This document shows positions 8,079-16,628 of a stretch of 64,000 nt of DNA, in pieces. The first letter of the stretch is position 1, and every line of letters starts with the position of its first letter. Origin of the DNA: JAVBLP01 sp052034625 (lineage in GTDB: Bacteria > Elusimicrobiota > Endomicrobiia > Endomicrobiales > Endomicrobiaceae); contig JBPOII010000006.1 in NCBI GenBank assembly GCA_052034625.1, positions 186,001 to 250,000 on the forward strand, given 5' to 3'. The notes under the pieces are model-generated. The model ran no database searches. It was not told the origin of the DNA and saw only the letters and a list, made by a program, of their open reading frames with translations. The position numbers and the translations under genes were made by a program.

Positions 8079-8879
8079 TTATTTCTTTTTCTTTGTTTTA
8101 CTGTCAGCTGCCGGTTCTTTTTTCAGTATTTTATTTTCTATCTCTTCTTTTGATATTTTTTTTGTACAGAAGAACCAATCTTTGCATTCAATATTTGCAT
8201 CTTTCCCTTCCATTCTTTCTTGTGCAAGTCCGCATGATCCGGCAGGAGGAACTATTACATCATCTCCGGGCTGCCAGTCGGCAGGTGTTGCAACTGCAAA
8301 AGCATCAGATGTCTGTAAAGCTATTAAAACTCTGTAAAGCTCATCAAAATTTCTTCCGAGGCTTAAAGGATAATATATTATAGTTCTGATAGTACCTTTA
8401 GGATCTATGAAAAACACGGCTCTTACGGCTTGTGTAGTACTTTCGCCGGGCTGTACCATACCGTACTTTGTAGCAACATTCATACTGATATCTTCTATAA
8501 GCGGGAACTTAACTTCAACATTTTTCATACCTTTATATTCTATCTTTTCTTTTATAGTCCTAAGCCAAGCAATATGACTATGAAGACCGTCAATGGAAAG
8601 ACCTACAAGCTGACAATTTGCTTTTGCAAACTTTTCTTCCAATGTTGCAAATGTTATAAATTCTGAAGTACATACCGGTGTAAAATCTGCAGGATGGCTG
8701 AAAAGTATTACCCATTTTCCTTCATACTGTTTTGGAAAATCAATATTTCCCTGAGTGGTTACTGCTTTAAAAGACGGCGCCTTGTCTCCAATTCTCGGCA
8801 TACTTGTAACAGTATCATTTGCCATAACTGCACCTGCAAAGAACATAATTGCTGCAACAACTAAAATACTTTTCTTCAT
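8079..8879 (-). CDS. Exported Prx6-type peroxiredoxin
   Basis: A thiol peroxidase reducing hydrogen peroxide or organic peroxides. The peroxidatic Cys70 lies in HPADFTPVCTSEF, the AhpC/TSA active-site motif, and the arginine needed for catalysis is in AVRAVFFIDP around residue 150. A C-terminal domain with further cysteines (PAGSCG, IECKDWFFCTKK) resembles archaeal and bacterial long Prx6/Ahp1 enzymes with a DWFFCTK tail. Unusually for this subfamily it begins with a Sec-type signal peptide (MKKSILVVAAIMFFAGAVMA), so it should act in the periplasm; its reductant is unknown. The tail is Lys-rich. Ribosome site AAGGGGG; own terminator. Confidence 0.9.
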   Translation of the reverse strand: MKKSILVVAAIMFFAGAVMANDTVTSMPRIGDKAPSFKAVTTQGNIDFPKQYEGKWVILFSHPADFTPVCTSEFITFATLEEKFAKANCQLVGLSIDGLHSHIAWLRTIKEKIEYKGMKNVEVKFPLIEDISMNVATKYGMVQPGESTTQAVRAVFFIDPKGTIRTIIYYPLSLGRNFDELYRVLIALQTSDAFAVATPADWQPGDDVIVPPAGSCGLAQERMEGKDANIECKDWFFCTKKISKEEIENKILKKEPAADSKTKKKK

Positions 8880-9035
8880 TTTTCCCCCTTGTTTTGGTAA
8901 ATTTTAAGAATTTCCGATTCACCTAATATTATTTTTAAATTTTTTCGTATAGTTTTAGCTTATAAACTTTTTAAAAAAATCCGGCGATGCATTATGCAAT
9001 CTACCGGACAAACTACTAAGTATTAACTGTCTTTA

Positions 9036-9124
9036 TGGTGCCGAGGGCGGGACTTGAACCCGCACGTCACCGGAGCGACTTGAGATTTTGAGTCTCACGT
9101 GTCTGCCAATTCCACCACCTCGGC
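9036..9124 (-). tRNA. tRNA-Leu (anticodon CAA)
   Basis: 89 nt including an encoded CCA. The acceptor stem GCCGAGG pairs with CCTCGGC; the anticodon stem TGAGA/TCTCA encloses a 7-nt loop CTCAAAA with anticodon CAA (codon UUG). The long variable arm typical of leucine tRNA and a GGTTCAAGTCC T-arm are present. Confidence 0.95.
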
Positions 9125-9142
9125 TTTTAAGAACAGGACATT

Positions 9143-9171
9143 ATTCTATAATAAAAGTGTTTTTTAGTCAA
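9143..9171 (-). promoter_or_regulatory. Promoter of tRNA-Leu
   Basis: On the minus strand, TTGACT (9166-9171), 17 nt, then TAGAAT (9143-9148). The -10 ends 19 nt before the mature tRNA 5' end. Confidence 0.7.
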
Positions 9172-9175
9172 ACGG

Positions 9176-9203
9176 CTTGTTTAACAAAAAAATTATATAT
9201 AAT
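9176..9203 (+). promoter_or_regulatory. Promoter of nfo, placed for a leaderless transcript
   Basis: A perfect TATAAT at 9198-9203 is preceded by a weak -35 (CTTGTT, 9176-9181) at 16 nt. Only 8 nt separate the -10 from the nfo ATG at 9212, and no ribosome site is seen, so the mRNA may begin at or next to the start codon. Confidence 0.55.
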
Positions 9204-9211
9204 GAACCATT

Positions 9212-10102
9212 ATGATAAGATTCGGTATTCACGCTTCTTTAAGGAACGGCTTTGACAGTGCGATAACACAATCATTAGAGCTTGGCTGCGAGGCTATGCA
9301 GATATTTACTAAAAGCCCCCGTATATGGAATAGTGCCAAATATTCCAAAGAAGACATTTCATCTTTTAAGCAATCTTTCAAAAAGTCAGGACTCAAACCT
9401 TTAATAGTACACACTTTCTACTTGCAAAACCTTGCTACATCAAATGAAGAACTTTATGAAAAATCCTTTAATGCTTTTGAAAAAGATATTGTTCTTGCAT
9501 CGGAAATAGGCGCAAAATATTATATCATACATCCCGGTTCATATTCGCAAAATTCAAGTATCGACGAAGGCATAAAAAGAATATCTAACTCTATAAACAA
9601 AATATATAAAAACAATAATATTAAAACAGTTTTACTTTTGGAAAACCTTGCAGGTGAAGGAAGGAAAATAGGTTCAAAATTTGAAGAACTTGCCAAGATA
9701 ATCTCACATATCCATAATAAAGATAAAGTCGCCGTATGTTTTGATACGGCACATGCTTTTGGAGCAGGTTATGATCTGTCCAACCCGAAAAAAATTGACC
9801 TTATGCTAAAAAACTTTAATGAGATAATAGTCCTTGAAAAAATGAAAGTCATTCATTTTAATGACTCAAAAATGCCTTTAGGTTCTAAAAAAGACAGACA
9901 TGAGGATCTCGGTCTTGGGCTGATAGGAGAAAAAGGTTTAAAATATTTTGTGCAGCAAGTTAAAGATATTGCTAAAGCCGGAATAATAGAAACCCCGAAA
10001 GGCAAAGCGGACAACGATAAAATAAATATTGAGAAACTTTTTGAATGGAGAGATAATTTTCCCAAACATAAAGAAAAGCCGGCTGTTTCTAATGCAGTTT
10101 AA
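9212..10102 (+). CDS. nfo: Endonuclease IV (AP endonuclease)
   Basis: Cuts DNA 5' of abasic sites in base-excision repair. The 296-residue TIM-barrel protein starts IRFGIHASL and has the family's metal-binding motifs in order: AMQIFTKSPRIW (about 30), VHTFYLQNLA (about 70), ENLAGEG (about 150), FDTAHAFGAGYD (about 178), VIHFNDSK (about 215) and HEDLGLG (about 230), giving the trinuclear zinc site. It is one of two plus-strand genes and shares a 90-nt divergent intergenic space with tRNA-Leu. No Shine-Dalgarno sequence is visible ahead of the ATG and the -10 box sits unusually close, which suggests leaderless translation. Last residues (EKPAVSNAV) are a variable tail. Confidence 0.96.
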   Translation: MIRFGIHASLRNGFDSAITQSLELGCEAMQIFTKSPRIWNSAKYSKEDISSFKQSFKKSGLKPLIVHTFYLQNLATSNEELYEKSFNAFEKDIVLASEIGAKYYIIHPGSYSQNSSIDEGIKRISNSINKIYKNNNIKTVLLLENLAGEGRKIGSKFEELAKIISHIHNKDKVAVCFDTAHAFGAGYDLSNPKKIDLMLKNFNEIIVLEKMKVIHFNDSKMPLGSKKDRHEDLGLGLIGEKGLKYFVQQVKDIAKAGIIETPKGKADNDKINIEKLFEWRDNFPKHKEKPAVSNAV

Positions 10103-10151
10103 AGAAAACTTTATTCTGCTATAAAAAGCCAGCTTTCATAATAAAAATTCT

Positions 10152-12320
10152 TTATCTGTTTACGACTTCAAGACTTATTCTCTTCAGTTCCGTATCTACT
10201 TTAAGCACTTTAACTTTTAAAGTATCTCCTACAGAAACAACTTCATGGGGATTTGACACAAATTTTGAACTTAGTTTTGAAATATGTACAAGTCCGTCCT
10301 GATGAACGCCGATATCCACAAAAGCACCGAAATTCGTTACATTTGTAACAGTTCCGTTAAGCACCATATCTTCTTTGAGATCTTCAAGAGTATTGATATC
10401 ACTGCTGAACTCAATGCTTGAAAAATCTTTTCTAGGATCTACACCGGGTTTTTTCAATTCCTGTATGATATCATTAAGTGTTAAAAGCCCGATATCTTCG
10501 GTAATATATTTTTTCGGATCAATCTTTTTAATAAGATCTTCATTTCCGATAAGTCCCTCTACTTCTACGCCGAGATCTTTTGCCATATTCTCAACAGCAG
10601 TATAACTTTCAGGGTGAACTCCTGAATTATCAAGAGGATTTATTCCTCCCGGTATCCTTAAAAAGCCGGCGCACTGTTCAAAAGTTTTTTCGCCGATGCC
10701 TGGAACTTTCAATAATTCTTTTTTATCTTTATATGAACCGTTCTTTGTTCTGTGAGTAACAATATTTTTTGCCACGACTTTGCTTAAACCGGAAACATAA
10801 GAGAGCAGTTCCGTTGAGGCTGAATTAAGATTTGCACCTACAAAGTTCACTGCTGACTCTACTGTACCGTCCAACTGTTTTTTTAGCTGTATCTGATTAA
10901 CATCGTGCTGATACTGGCCTACGCCGATGGATTTCGGGTCGATCTTTACAAGTTCGGCAAGCGGGTCTTGAAGCCTTCTTGCTATGCTTATCGCACCTCT
11001 TACAGTAACATCAAGGTCAGGGAATTCAGCAGAAGCTAAAGGAGAAGCTGAATATACCGAAGCTCCCGCTTCGCTTACAACTATCACTTTAGGAGTAACT
11101 TTAAAAGTATGTTTTTTTAGTACATTATTAATAAATGTTACCGTCTCTTTCGAAGCTGTACCGTTACCTATAGCAATAAGGTCCACATAATACTCTTCTA
11201 TAAGGTCTACTACTATATCTTCAGCTTCTGCAACTCTTAAAGCCGGCTCATGAGGAAAAATCGCATGATATTCTTTAAAATTCCCGTTCTCATCTATAAT
11301 AGCTACTTTACAGCCTGTTCTAAAACCGGGGTCAATACCCATAATGGTTTTATATCCGGCAGGCGGAGCAAGAAGCAGATTCTTTGCATTTTTAGCAAAA
11401 ACATCTATGGCATCTTTATCGGCTTCTTCCATTTTTGCAAGAAAGATCTCTACTTGTAAAGAAGGGTAAAGATGTCTGTCATAAGAAGTTTTTACAGCTT
11501 GGAACAGTTCAGGATAAAAAAGTGACATATTGCCTTTATTTTTTACTACTTTTGATAACAGCATATCTATCGCCTGTTCATCTTCAAGGTCAATTTTCCA
11601 TGAAAGCACTTTTTCTTTAGTTCCCCTTCTTATAGCTAAAAGCCTGTGACCGGGTATTGCTTTTATCGGTTCTCTGTAATCATAATACATATCATATTTG
11701 GTTTTTATATTTTCAGCGGCTTTTGTAGCTTTGGAACGGACATTTCCGTTTATTGTCATAAAATTCCTGAGAAGACCTCTCATAACGGCATCATCGGAAA
11801 TTTGTTCAGCAATTATATCTATAGCACCCGTTAGAGCTTTTTCAACAGTATCTATTCCTTTTTCAGGATTAAGGAAAGGTTTTACTATTTCTTCCTTATT
11901 TTCTTTCATACCTCTTTTCTGTTCAAGTATCTCTATTGCAAGCGGTTCAAGCCCGGCAGCTTTTGCTATAGTAGCTTTTGTCTGGCGTTTAGGCTTGTAT
12001 GGCATGTATATATCTTCAAGCTTTGTCTTTTCTTTACAATCAAGTATCTGTTTTTTAAGTTCCGGCGTCATCTTTTTTTGTTCTTCTATACTGTTAAGTA
12101 TGGTTTCTTTTCTTGTTTCAAGTTCAATATAATACTGGAGCTTATCATTTATATCTCTTACGGCAATTTCATCAAGATTTCCGGTTCTTTCTTTTCTGTA
12201 GCGCGATATAAAAGGAACAGTGTCCCCTTCGCTAAGCATTACCACAGTATTCCTTACGCCGTGTTCAGGTAAACTTAAATCCGATGAAATCCAATTAATT
12301 ATTTTATCTCCGCTGTCCAT
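10152..12320 (-). CDS. tex: Tex-family RNA-binding protein
   Basis: A 722-residue Tex/YqgF-type protein. An N-terminal helical region contains the TVPFISRYRKERTGNLDE family motif (about residues 33-50). A YqgF/RNase H-like domain begins at about 325 (GIDPGFRTGCKVAIID). Helix-hairpin-helix motifs follow around 500-560 (KVPGIGEKTFEQCAGFLRI). An S1 RNA-binding domain closes the protein from about 645 (GTVTNVTNFGAFVDIG, HISKLS). Tex homologues bind nucleic acids and influence transcription and toxin expression in some pathogens, but their core role is still poorly defined. AGGA ribosome site. It is transcribed convergently with nfo; no strong terminator lies between them. Confidence 0.95.
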   Translation of the reverse strand: MDSGDKIINWISSDLSLPEHGVRNTVVMLSEGDTVPFISRYRKERTGNLDEIAVRDINDKLQYYIELETRKETILNSIEEQKKMTPELKKQILDCKEKTKLEDIYMPYKPKRQTKATIAKAAGLEPLAIEILEQKRGMKENKEEIVKPFLNPEKGIDTVEKALTGAIDIIAEQISDDAVMRGLLRNFMTINGNVRSKATKAAENIKTKYDMYYDYREPIKAIPGHRLLAIRRGTKEKVLSWKIDLEDEQAIDMLLSKVVKNKGNMSLFYPELFQAVKTSYDRHLYPSLQVEIFLAKMEEADKDAIDVFAKNAKNLLLAPPAGYKTIMGIDPGFRTGCKVAIIDENGNFKEYHAIFPHEPALRVAEAEDIVVDLIEEYYVDLIAIGNGTASKETVTFINNVLKKHTFKVTPKVIVVSEAGASVYSASPLASAEFPDLDVTVRGAISIARRLQDPLAELVKIDPKSIGVGQYQHDVNQIQLKKQLDGTVESAVNFVGANLNSASTELLSYVSGLSKVVAKNIVTHRTKNGSYKDKKELLKVPGIGEKTFEQCAGFLRIPGGINPLDNSGVHPESYTAVENMAKDLGVEVEGLIGNEDLIKKIDPKKYITEDIGLLTLNDIIQELKKPGVDPRKDFSSIEFSSDINTLEDLKEDMVLNGTVTNVTNFGAFVDIGVHQDGLVHISKLSSKFVSNPHEVVSVGDTLKVKVLKVDTELKRISLEVVNR

Positions 12321-12367
12321 TTTATATATATCCTATTATTTGATTTTAATTTAAAAGTACATAAGAA

Positions 12368-12419
12368 AACGGAGTTAACCCATATAAGCTTAAAAAAAGT
12401 ATTAAGGGTTAACTCCGTT
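12368..12419 (-). terminator. Probable terminator between the zinc-ribbon gene and tex
   Basis: A 14-bp perfect inverted repeat (12368-12381 and 12406-12419; arm AACGGAGTTAACCC) with a 24-nt loop, followed on the minus strand by TTTTCTTA. The long loop makes it less certain than the other terminators. Confidence 0.6.
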
Positions 12420-12427
12420 AATTTTGT

Positions 12428-12577
12428 TTACTTCGCTTTGCCTACAATTTTGAAAACTTTTGTTGAGCATACAGGGCATACGCCTGAAATGGCTTTCATA
12501 CCATTTTTCATAATTACATCCTGCGGGTCCTTAACTTCAACTTGTTTTTTGCATTTCATGCATCTTGCTTCTGCCAT
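12428..12577 (-). CDS. Small zinc-ribbon protein (DUF5679-like)
   Basis: A 49-residue protein: MAEARCMKCKKQVEVKDP followed by a short linker and CPVCSTKVFKIVGKAK. Two CxxC pairs (Cys6/Cys9 and Cys34/Cys37) form a classic zinc ribbon. The MxxGxxAxxGxCPxC layout matches the tiny DUF5679 family found in many bacteria and archaea; its function is unknown. A very strong ribosome site (AAGGAGGAG) precedes the ATG and an inverted repeat follows the stop, so it looks like a real, well-translated single gene although it is short. Confidence 0.88.
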   Translation of the reverse strand: MAEARCMKCKKQVEVKDPQDVIMKNGMKAISGVCPVCSTKVFKIVGKAK

Positions 12578-12690
12578 TATAAACTCCTCCTTGAAATAAG
12601 AACAACTGTATTATTTATACTGAATTTTATTTAATTTGTAAAGACGGCATAGTTATATTTTCTACAAACTGCTTGATTATTCAATATTTT

Positions 12691-13191
12691 TTAATCTAAA
12701 AAGTTTCTTATCGTTTCCCATTCCTTAAGCTTCTTTTCATATTTTATTGTATTTGCCGGGCTTGTTGAAGGCATCACAAATATTTTGGGTTTTATATCTT
12801 TCTTTACGGCTTTCTTAAATATTTCATAAGCGAATTTGCTATTTAAGAATACTGCTTTTATAGTTGTATTTTTATCTAAAAAACTTTCTATATCATTATA
12901 TACAATATTTTTTATGGCAGTATCGCTGCTGCCTTCGCGCATGCAGCTCGCTATAGTATCCCACAAAGCAATACCTTTATCTTTAAGAAGTTTCGTTCTT
13001 TTTTTATAGTCAGTGCTGAATTCTGTATCAAAAATTTCAAAAATAATTTTCCAGAAGGCATTATGTTCATAACCATAATATTCTTGTTTCTTTAGAGCCG
13101 TACCTCCGGGCATAGTACCCAAAATTAAAACTTTAGGGTTTTTACCTATAAGCGGCGCAAAACACCTTAACTTATCTTTATTGCCTGACAT
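12691..13191 (-). CDS. UDG-superfamily DNA glycosylase (hypoxanthine-DNA glycosylase type)
   Basis: A 166-residue protein of the uracil-DNA glycosylase fold. The N-terminal motif LGTMPGGTALKKQEYYG and HNAFW (active-site Asn followed by Phe-Trp) plus the C-terminal MPSTSPAN motif match family 6 enzymes (HDG), which remove hypoxanthine (deaminated adenine) and, in some members, other lesions. Mug-type enzymes are the nearest alternative. The start overlaps the end of the MBL hydrolase gene by 25 nt, so the pair is probably co-translated. It is the second base-excision repair gene in this stretch after nfo. Confidence 0.85.
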   Translation of the reverse strand: MSGNKDKLRCFAPLIGKNPKVLILGTMPGGTALKKQEYYGYEHNAFWKIIFEIFDTEFSTDYKKRTKLLKDKGIALWDTIASCMREGSSDTAIKNIVYNDIESFLDKNTTIKAVFLNSKFAYEIFKKAVKKDIKPKIFVMPSTSPANTIKYEKKLKEWETIRNFLD

Positions 13192-13991
13192 CTTTGTTTC
13201 CTTTTTGCCGCAAAAAGCCTTATATCCGTAATATTTTGGCTTAAAAGCATTTCTTTTGATATTTGGAGAGCAAGTTCGGGAGTATTATGGTGCTGGCTGA
13301 GATGTGCAAGAAAAACATATTTTAAGCTGTCCGGAGCGGTTGATTTTATCTTTATTTCGGCTATAGCACGAGCGGCATCTTCATTAGCAAGATGCCCCCA
13401 ATCACTTAAAACCCAGCGTTTGTTTTCATAAGGGCGGAAACTCATATCAAGCATATCTCTGTCATAATTGGATTCAATAACAAGAATATTGCTGTCGGCA
13501 AGACTTTTAACTATATTCTTGCACACTTTACCTGTATCTGTCATATAACCTATCTTATATTTTTTACCCTGTACTATTGAAGAGAAAGAAAAACCCAAAG
13601 TTCTTGATATATTTCCGTCCTTATGATAAACATCAAAAGGATTTATTTCTATATCTTTTATCTTAAAGCTGTCATTAAATGAAACAGTATAACACTCATC
13701 AACCTTACTGCCGTATTTTTGGAATATCTCTTCAAGCGTATCTGAATGTAAATGTATGGGTATATTATTTTTAAGAAGAAAATTCAGCCCGGAAGAGCTT
13801 ATATGATCAATATGTGCATGAGTTATTACAGCAGCTGTAATATCTTGAAGTTCCAAGCCCAAAGAAGCAAGAGTTTCAGCAATATATTTGGCACCGCAGC
13901 CGCAATCTATTAAAACAACAGCCTTTCCGGTCCAAACAACTGAACAATTCCCGCTTGAACCGCTTGCTAAAATACAAAAATTAAAAGCCAT
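13167..13991 (-). CDS. MBL-fold hydrolase of the WalJ/YycJ type
   Basis: A 274-residue metallo-beta-lactamase-fold protein. It opens FNFCILASGSSGNC, the signature of the YycJ/WalJ group, and has the HxHxDH zinc motif at residues 58-63 (THAHIDH). Later ligands are visible in YMTDTG (Asp) and VFLAHLSQHHNTP (His). In Bacillus WalJ is linked to wall-regulon control and DNA processing, but substrates are not firmly known. It starts 1 nt after the M42 peptidase stop and overlaps the glycosylase gene by 25 nt, giving a three-gene unit. Confidence 0.88.
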   Translation of the reverse strand: MAFNFCILASGSSGNCSVVWTGKAVVLIDCGCGAKYIAETLASLGLELQDITAAVITHAHIDHISSSGLNFLLKNNIPIHLHSDTLEEIFQKYGSKVDECYTVSFNDSFKIKDIEINPFDVYHKDGNISRTLGFSFSSIVQGKKYKIGYMTDTGKVCKNIVKSLADSNILVIESNYDRDMLDMSFRPYENKRWVLSDWGHLANEDAARAIAEIKIKSTAPDSLKYVFLAHLSQHHNTPELALQISKEMLLSQNITDIRLFAAKRKQRCQAIKIS

Positions 13992-13992
13992 T

Positions 13993-15054
13993 TTAAAGTT
14001 CTTTAACCGCTTTTTCTATAGTTTTTACGCCAAGCTCAATAGCCGCTTCCACATCTTTCATATGAAAAACCGAAGTAGGAGCATGAATATATCTTGTCGG
14101 AATGCTTAATATACCCGTTAATATTCCTTCTCTATTTGTATAAATAAGTGCTCCGTCTGTCATACCGCCGTCAATTATATCTATTTGATGTTCTATATTA
14201 TTCTCTTTTGCAGTTTCAAGAATAATTTTTCTGACTTTATGAGGAACAATAGTTCCTCTGCCGGAAGCTTCTACCATAGTAATAGCCACGCCTTTACCAA
14301 GTTTAAGATCGGAAGTTTTTGGATCTATCCCCGGCATATCGCCTGCTACTGTTGTATCTATAACAAGCGCAAAATCCGGATTGACTTTAAAAGATGAAGT
14401 CTTTCCGCCTTTCAAACCTACTTCTTCTTGAGCTGTCGCACAGGCATAAATTTCAGCATCTATATTTTTTGGCAGCTTTTCCATTAGCTTTATCATAGCA
14501 TAACAGCTTATTCTATTATCTGCCGCTTTCCCATACATAAAATCGCCGTTTAAAACGCCTGCATTCGGTTCGAAGATTATTTGATCGCCTATATCTATGA
14601 CTTTCAGTACTTCTTCTTTTGAAGAAAGTCCTATATCTATAAACATATTCTCAAACTTTACCGGCACTTTTCTCTCTTCTTCATTCATAAGATGAGGCGG
14701 TTTTGTACCGATCACTCCTGTGATATGTTCGCCTTTCTTATTTATTATCTTGACTGTTTTGCCCATAAGTATAGGATCATTTATCCCGCCGACTTTTATA
14801 AAATATATAAAACCCTTTTCATCAACATGTTTTACTACCATACCTATCTCATCCATATGGGCAGCTATCATTATCTTTTTTGAGTTTTTTCCCGAAGCAC
14901 TGTTTCTTTTACCGATAACATTACCGAAGTTGTCCGTTTCAACGCTTTCACATGTTTTTGAAAGATTTTCCGCCATAATTTTTCCAACATTTTCTTCATA
15001 TCCTGAAATTCCGCCGACCATAAGCAAATCTTTAAGAAGTTTGTCCATTTTCAT
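13993..15054 (-). CDS. M42-family metallo-aminopeptidase
   Basis: A 353-residue cytoplasmic aminopeptidase of the M42 (FrvX/TET) family. Dinuclear zinc residues are in AAHMDEIGMVV (His, about 67), KAADNRIS (Asp, about 178), ATAQEEVGLKGG (catalytic Glu and metal Glu, about 210), VIDTTV (Asp) and the C-terminal TRYIHAP (His). These enzymes form dodecameric tetrahedra that trim peptides after proteasome or Lon digestion. Two ATGs lie close together; the ribosome site AAGGAG is better spaced from the second (MDKLLKDL, 15048), so the true protein may be two residues shorter. Confidence 0.93.
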   Translation of the reverse strand: MKMDKLLKDLLMVGGISGYEENVGKIMAENLSKTCESVETDNFGNVIGKRNSASGKNSKKIMIAAHMDEIGMVVKHVDEKGFIYFIKVGGINDPILMGKTVKIINKKGEHITGVIGTKPPHLMNEEERKVPVKFENMFIDIGLSSKEEVLKVIDIGDQIIFEPNAGVLNGDFMYGKAADNRISCYAMIKLMEKLPKNIDAEIYACATAQEEVGLKGGKTSSFKVNPDFALVIDTTVAGDMPGIDPKTSDLKLGKGVAITMVEASGRGTIVPHKVRKIILETAKENNIEHQIDIIDGGMTDGALIYTNREGILTGILSIPTRYIHAPTSVFHMKDVEAAIELGVKTIEKAVKEL

Positions 15055-15075
15055 ATTCTCCTTATTTTATAATTA

Positions 15076-15266
15076 TAAAAACTTTGTCATTCTTTTTTAA
15101 CTTGGATTCCCGGCTAAAACACTCGGGAATGACACGGCAAAGTGAAACTTCTTTTTTTGTCATCCCCGAAATTCGTTATCGGGGATCCATTTTGTCTTTT
15201 ATTTTTGCCATTGTCTTTGTCGTTAATTCGTAACTCGCCATTAGTCATTAGTAATTCGCAATTGCC
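15076..15266. repeat. Intergenic repeat with two palindromic elements (copy 1)
   Basis: No gene is seen between the M42 and M48 peptidase genes. The stretch holds a palindrome of the ATTCCCG type (15106-15112 and 15124-15130, with outer TGTCATTC/GAATGACA arms at 15085-15092 and 15127-15134), a second of the ATCCCCGA type (15162-15169 and 15179-15186), and then words such as ATTCGTAACT and TTAGTCATTAGTAATTCG. The order of parts repeats in reverse orientation at 7660-7800. Confidence 0.75.
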
Positions 15267-15268
15267 GT

Positions 15269-16510
15269 TTAAGTCAATTCTATATTTCTTATTGCTTTTA
15301 TTCTCTCTAAAACCGGCGGATGTGAATACTCAAGAAATACTTTAAAACTATGCGGATACAAGTTTGACAAATTATCAACAGACAGTTTTTTAAGAGCATC
15401 TATCATTGCCTCAGGTTTTTTATATGTCATTACTGCATATTTGTCCGCTTCAAACTCATGCTTTCTTGAAAGACGGCTTGAGATTATCCCTATCACCATA
15501 GATATAGGAGAATAAAGAAATCCGAAAAATATTATGCCTGCATAAACTGATTGATTGCTCATACGGAATGCTTCAAAAAGCCATGATGAATTAATAAAAA
15601 GCGAAAGCAGGAAGAACATAAATGCCATAGTTATAAAACCGAATATCATCTGTCTGATAACATGTCCGAGTTTAAAATGCCCCATTTCATGGGCAAGCAC
15701 GCTTGTAAGTTCGTCAACAGTATGTTTTTCTATGAGCGTATCAAACAGAACTATTCTTCTGAATTTTCCAAAACCTGCAAAGAAAGCATTAGATTTTGAA
15801 GAACGCTTTGAATTATCCATTTTGAAAAGACCTTTCATTTTAAAGTTCTCTTTTTTCGCATACTCTTCAACGGAATTTTTAAGTTCGCCGTCTTCAAGAG
15901 GAGTGAACTTATTAAATAAAGGCATTATAACTACCGGATATACAAAAGTTAAAAGAAGTTCAAATATAACTACAGCCGCAAATGCATATAGCCAAGCAGA
16001 TTTTCCAAAACTTATAAAAAACCATATGATAACTGAAAAAACAGCCGCACCTATTATCGCACCTACTATCCAGCTTTTAAGCAAATCGGAAATAAAGGTT
16101 TTAACATTCATTCTGTTAAAACCGAATTTTGCTTCAATAACAAATATGCTATAGGCGGAAAAAGGTATTTTAAGGATTTCGACCATAAAAAGCAGTATGC
16201 CGGCAAATATAAGTCCCGTAACTATAGTGCCAAAACCGAAAGAGCGGGCAATATTGTCGACAAAGTTAAAGCCGCCTAAAATGATAAATGCTATTTGAAG
16301 GATTAAAAAAAATGTTGATGATACTATTGAAAAATTTGTCCTAACTTTTAAATATTCCTGTGATTTAGCATATTTTTCCCCGTCATAATATCCTTCAAAT
16401 TCAGCAGGAATATCACCGGAAATATTTTTTACATTCAATCTGTCAGCTATTGTATCAATCAAATAAATTATTATAAGGAAAGAAATTATAATTAGCATAT
16501 ATATATTCAT
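15269..16510 (-). CDS. M48-family membrane metallopeptidase (Ste24-type)
   Basis: A 413-residue multi-span membrane zinc protease. The HExxH motif is in LAHEMGHFKLGH (about residue 272) and the third zinc ligand in HEFEADKYAV (about residue 350); the preceding KRSSKSNAFFAGFGKFRRIVLFD stretch is diagnostic of the CAAX-prenyl-protease/Ste24 group. Hydrophobic spans lie around 4-18, 61-82, 95-115, 145-170, 175-200, 290-310 and 322-342. In bacteria these proteases act in membrane protein quality control; prenylated substrates are not expected. AGGAG ribosome site. It lies alone between a repeat stretch and the glgB terminator. Confidence 0.93.
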   Translation of the reverse strand: MNIYMLIIISFLIIIYLIDTIADRLNVKNISGDIPAEFEGYYDGEKYAKSQEYLKVRTNFSIVSSTFFLILQIAFIILGGFNFVDNIARSFGFGTIVTGLIFAGILLFMVEILKIPFSAYSIFVIEAKFGFNRMNVKTFISDLLKSWIVGAIIGAAVFSVIIWFFISFGKSAWLYAFAAVVIFELLLTFVYPVVIMPLFNKFTPLEDGELKNSVEEYAKKENFKMKGLFKMDNSKRSSKSNAFFAGFGKFRRIVLFDTLIEKHTVDELTSVLAHEMGHFKLGHVIRQMIFGFITMAFMFFLLSLFINSSWLFEAFRMSNQSVYAGIIFFGFLYSPISMVIGIISSRLSRKHEFEADKYAVMTYKKPEAMIDALKKLSVDNLSNLYPHSFKVFLEYSHPPVLERIKAIRNIELT

Positions 16511-16560
16511 TAAAACTCTCCTGAAATATAAGTTTTATAGATATTATATCATTTAAAATA

Positions 16561-16592
16561 GGAAAACGAAGGATATATATCCTTCGTTTTCC
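16561..16592 (-). terminator. Rho-independent terminator after glgB
   Basis: A perfect 32-nt palindrome: arms 16561-16572 and 16581-16592 (GGAAAACGAAGG) around ATATATAT. It lies 36 nt beyond the glgB stop and 50 nt upstream of the next gene's start. Confidence 0.75.
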
Positions 16593-16628
16593 TTTGTTTT
16601 ATATTTTTATTGAAGCTTTTAAACTTTA

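Noticed and set aside
15555..16154. A 199-residue plus-strand frame opposite the M48 peptidase
   Set aside because: Antisense shadow of the M48 gene; no recognisable domain or ribosome site.
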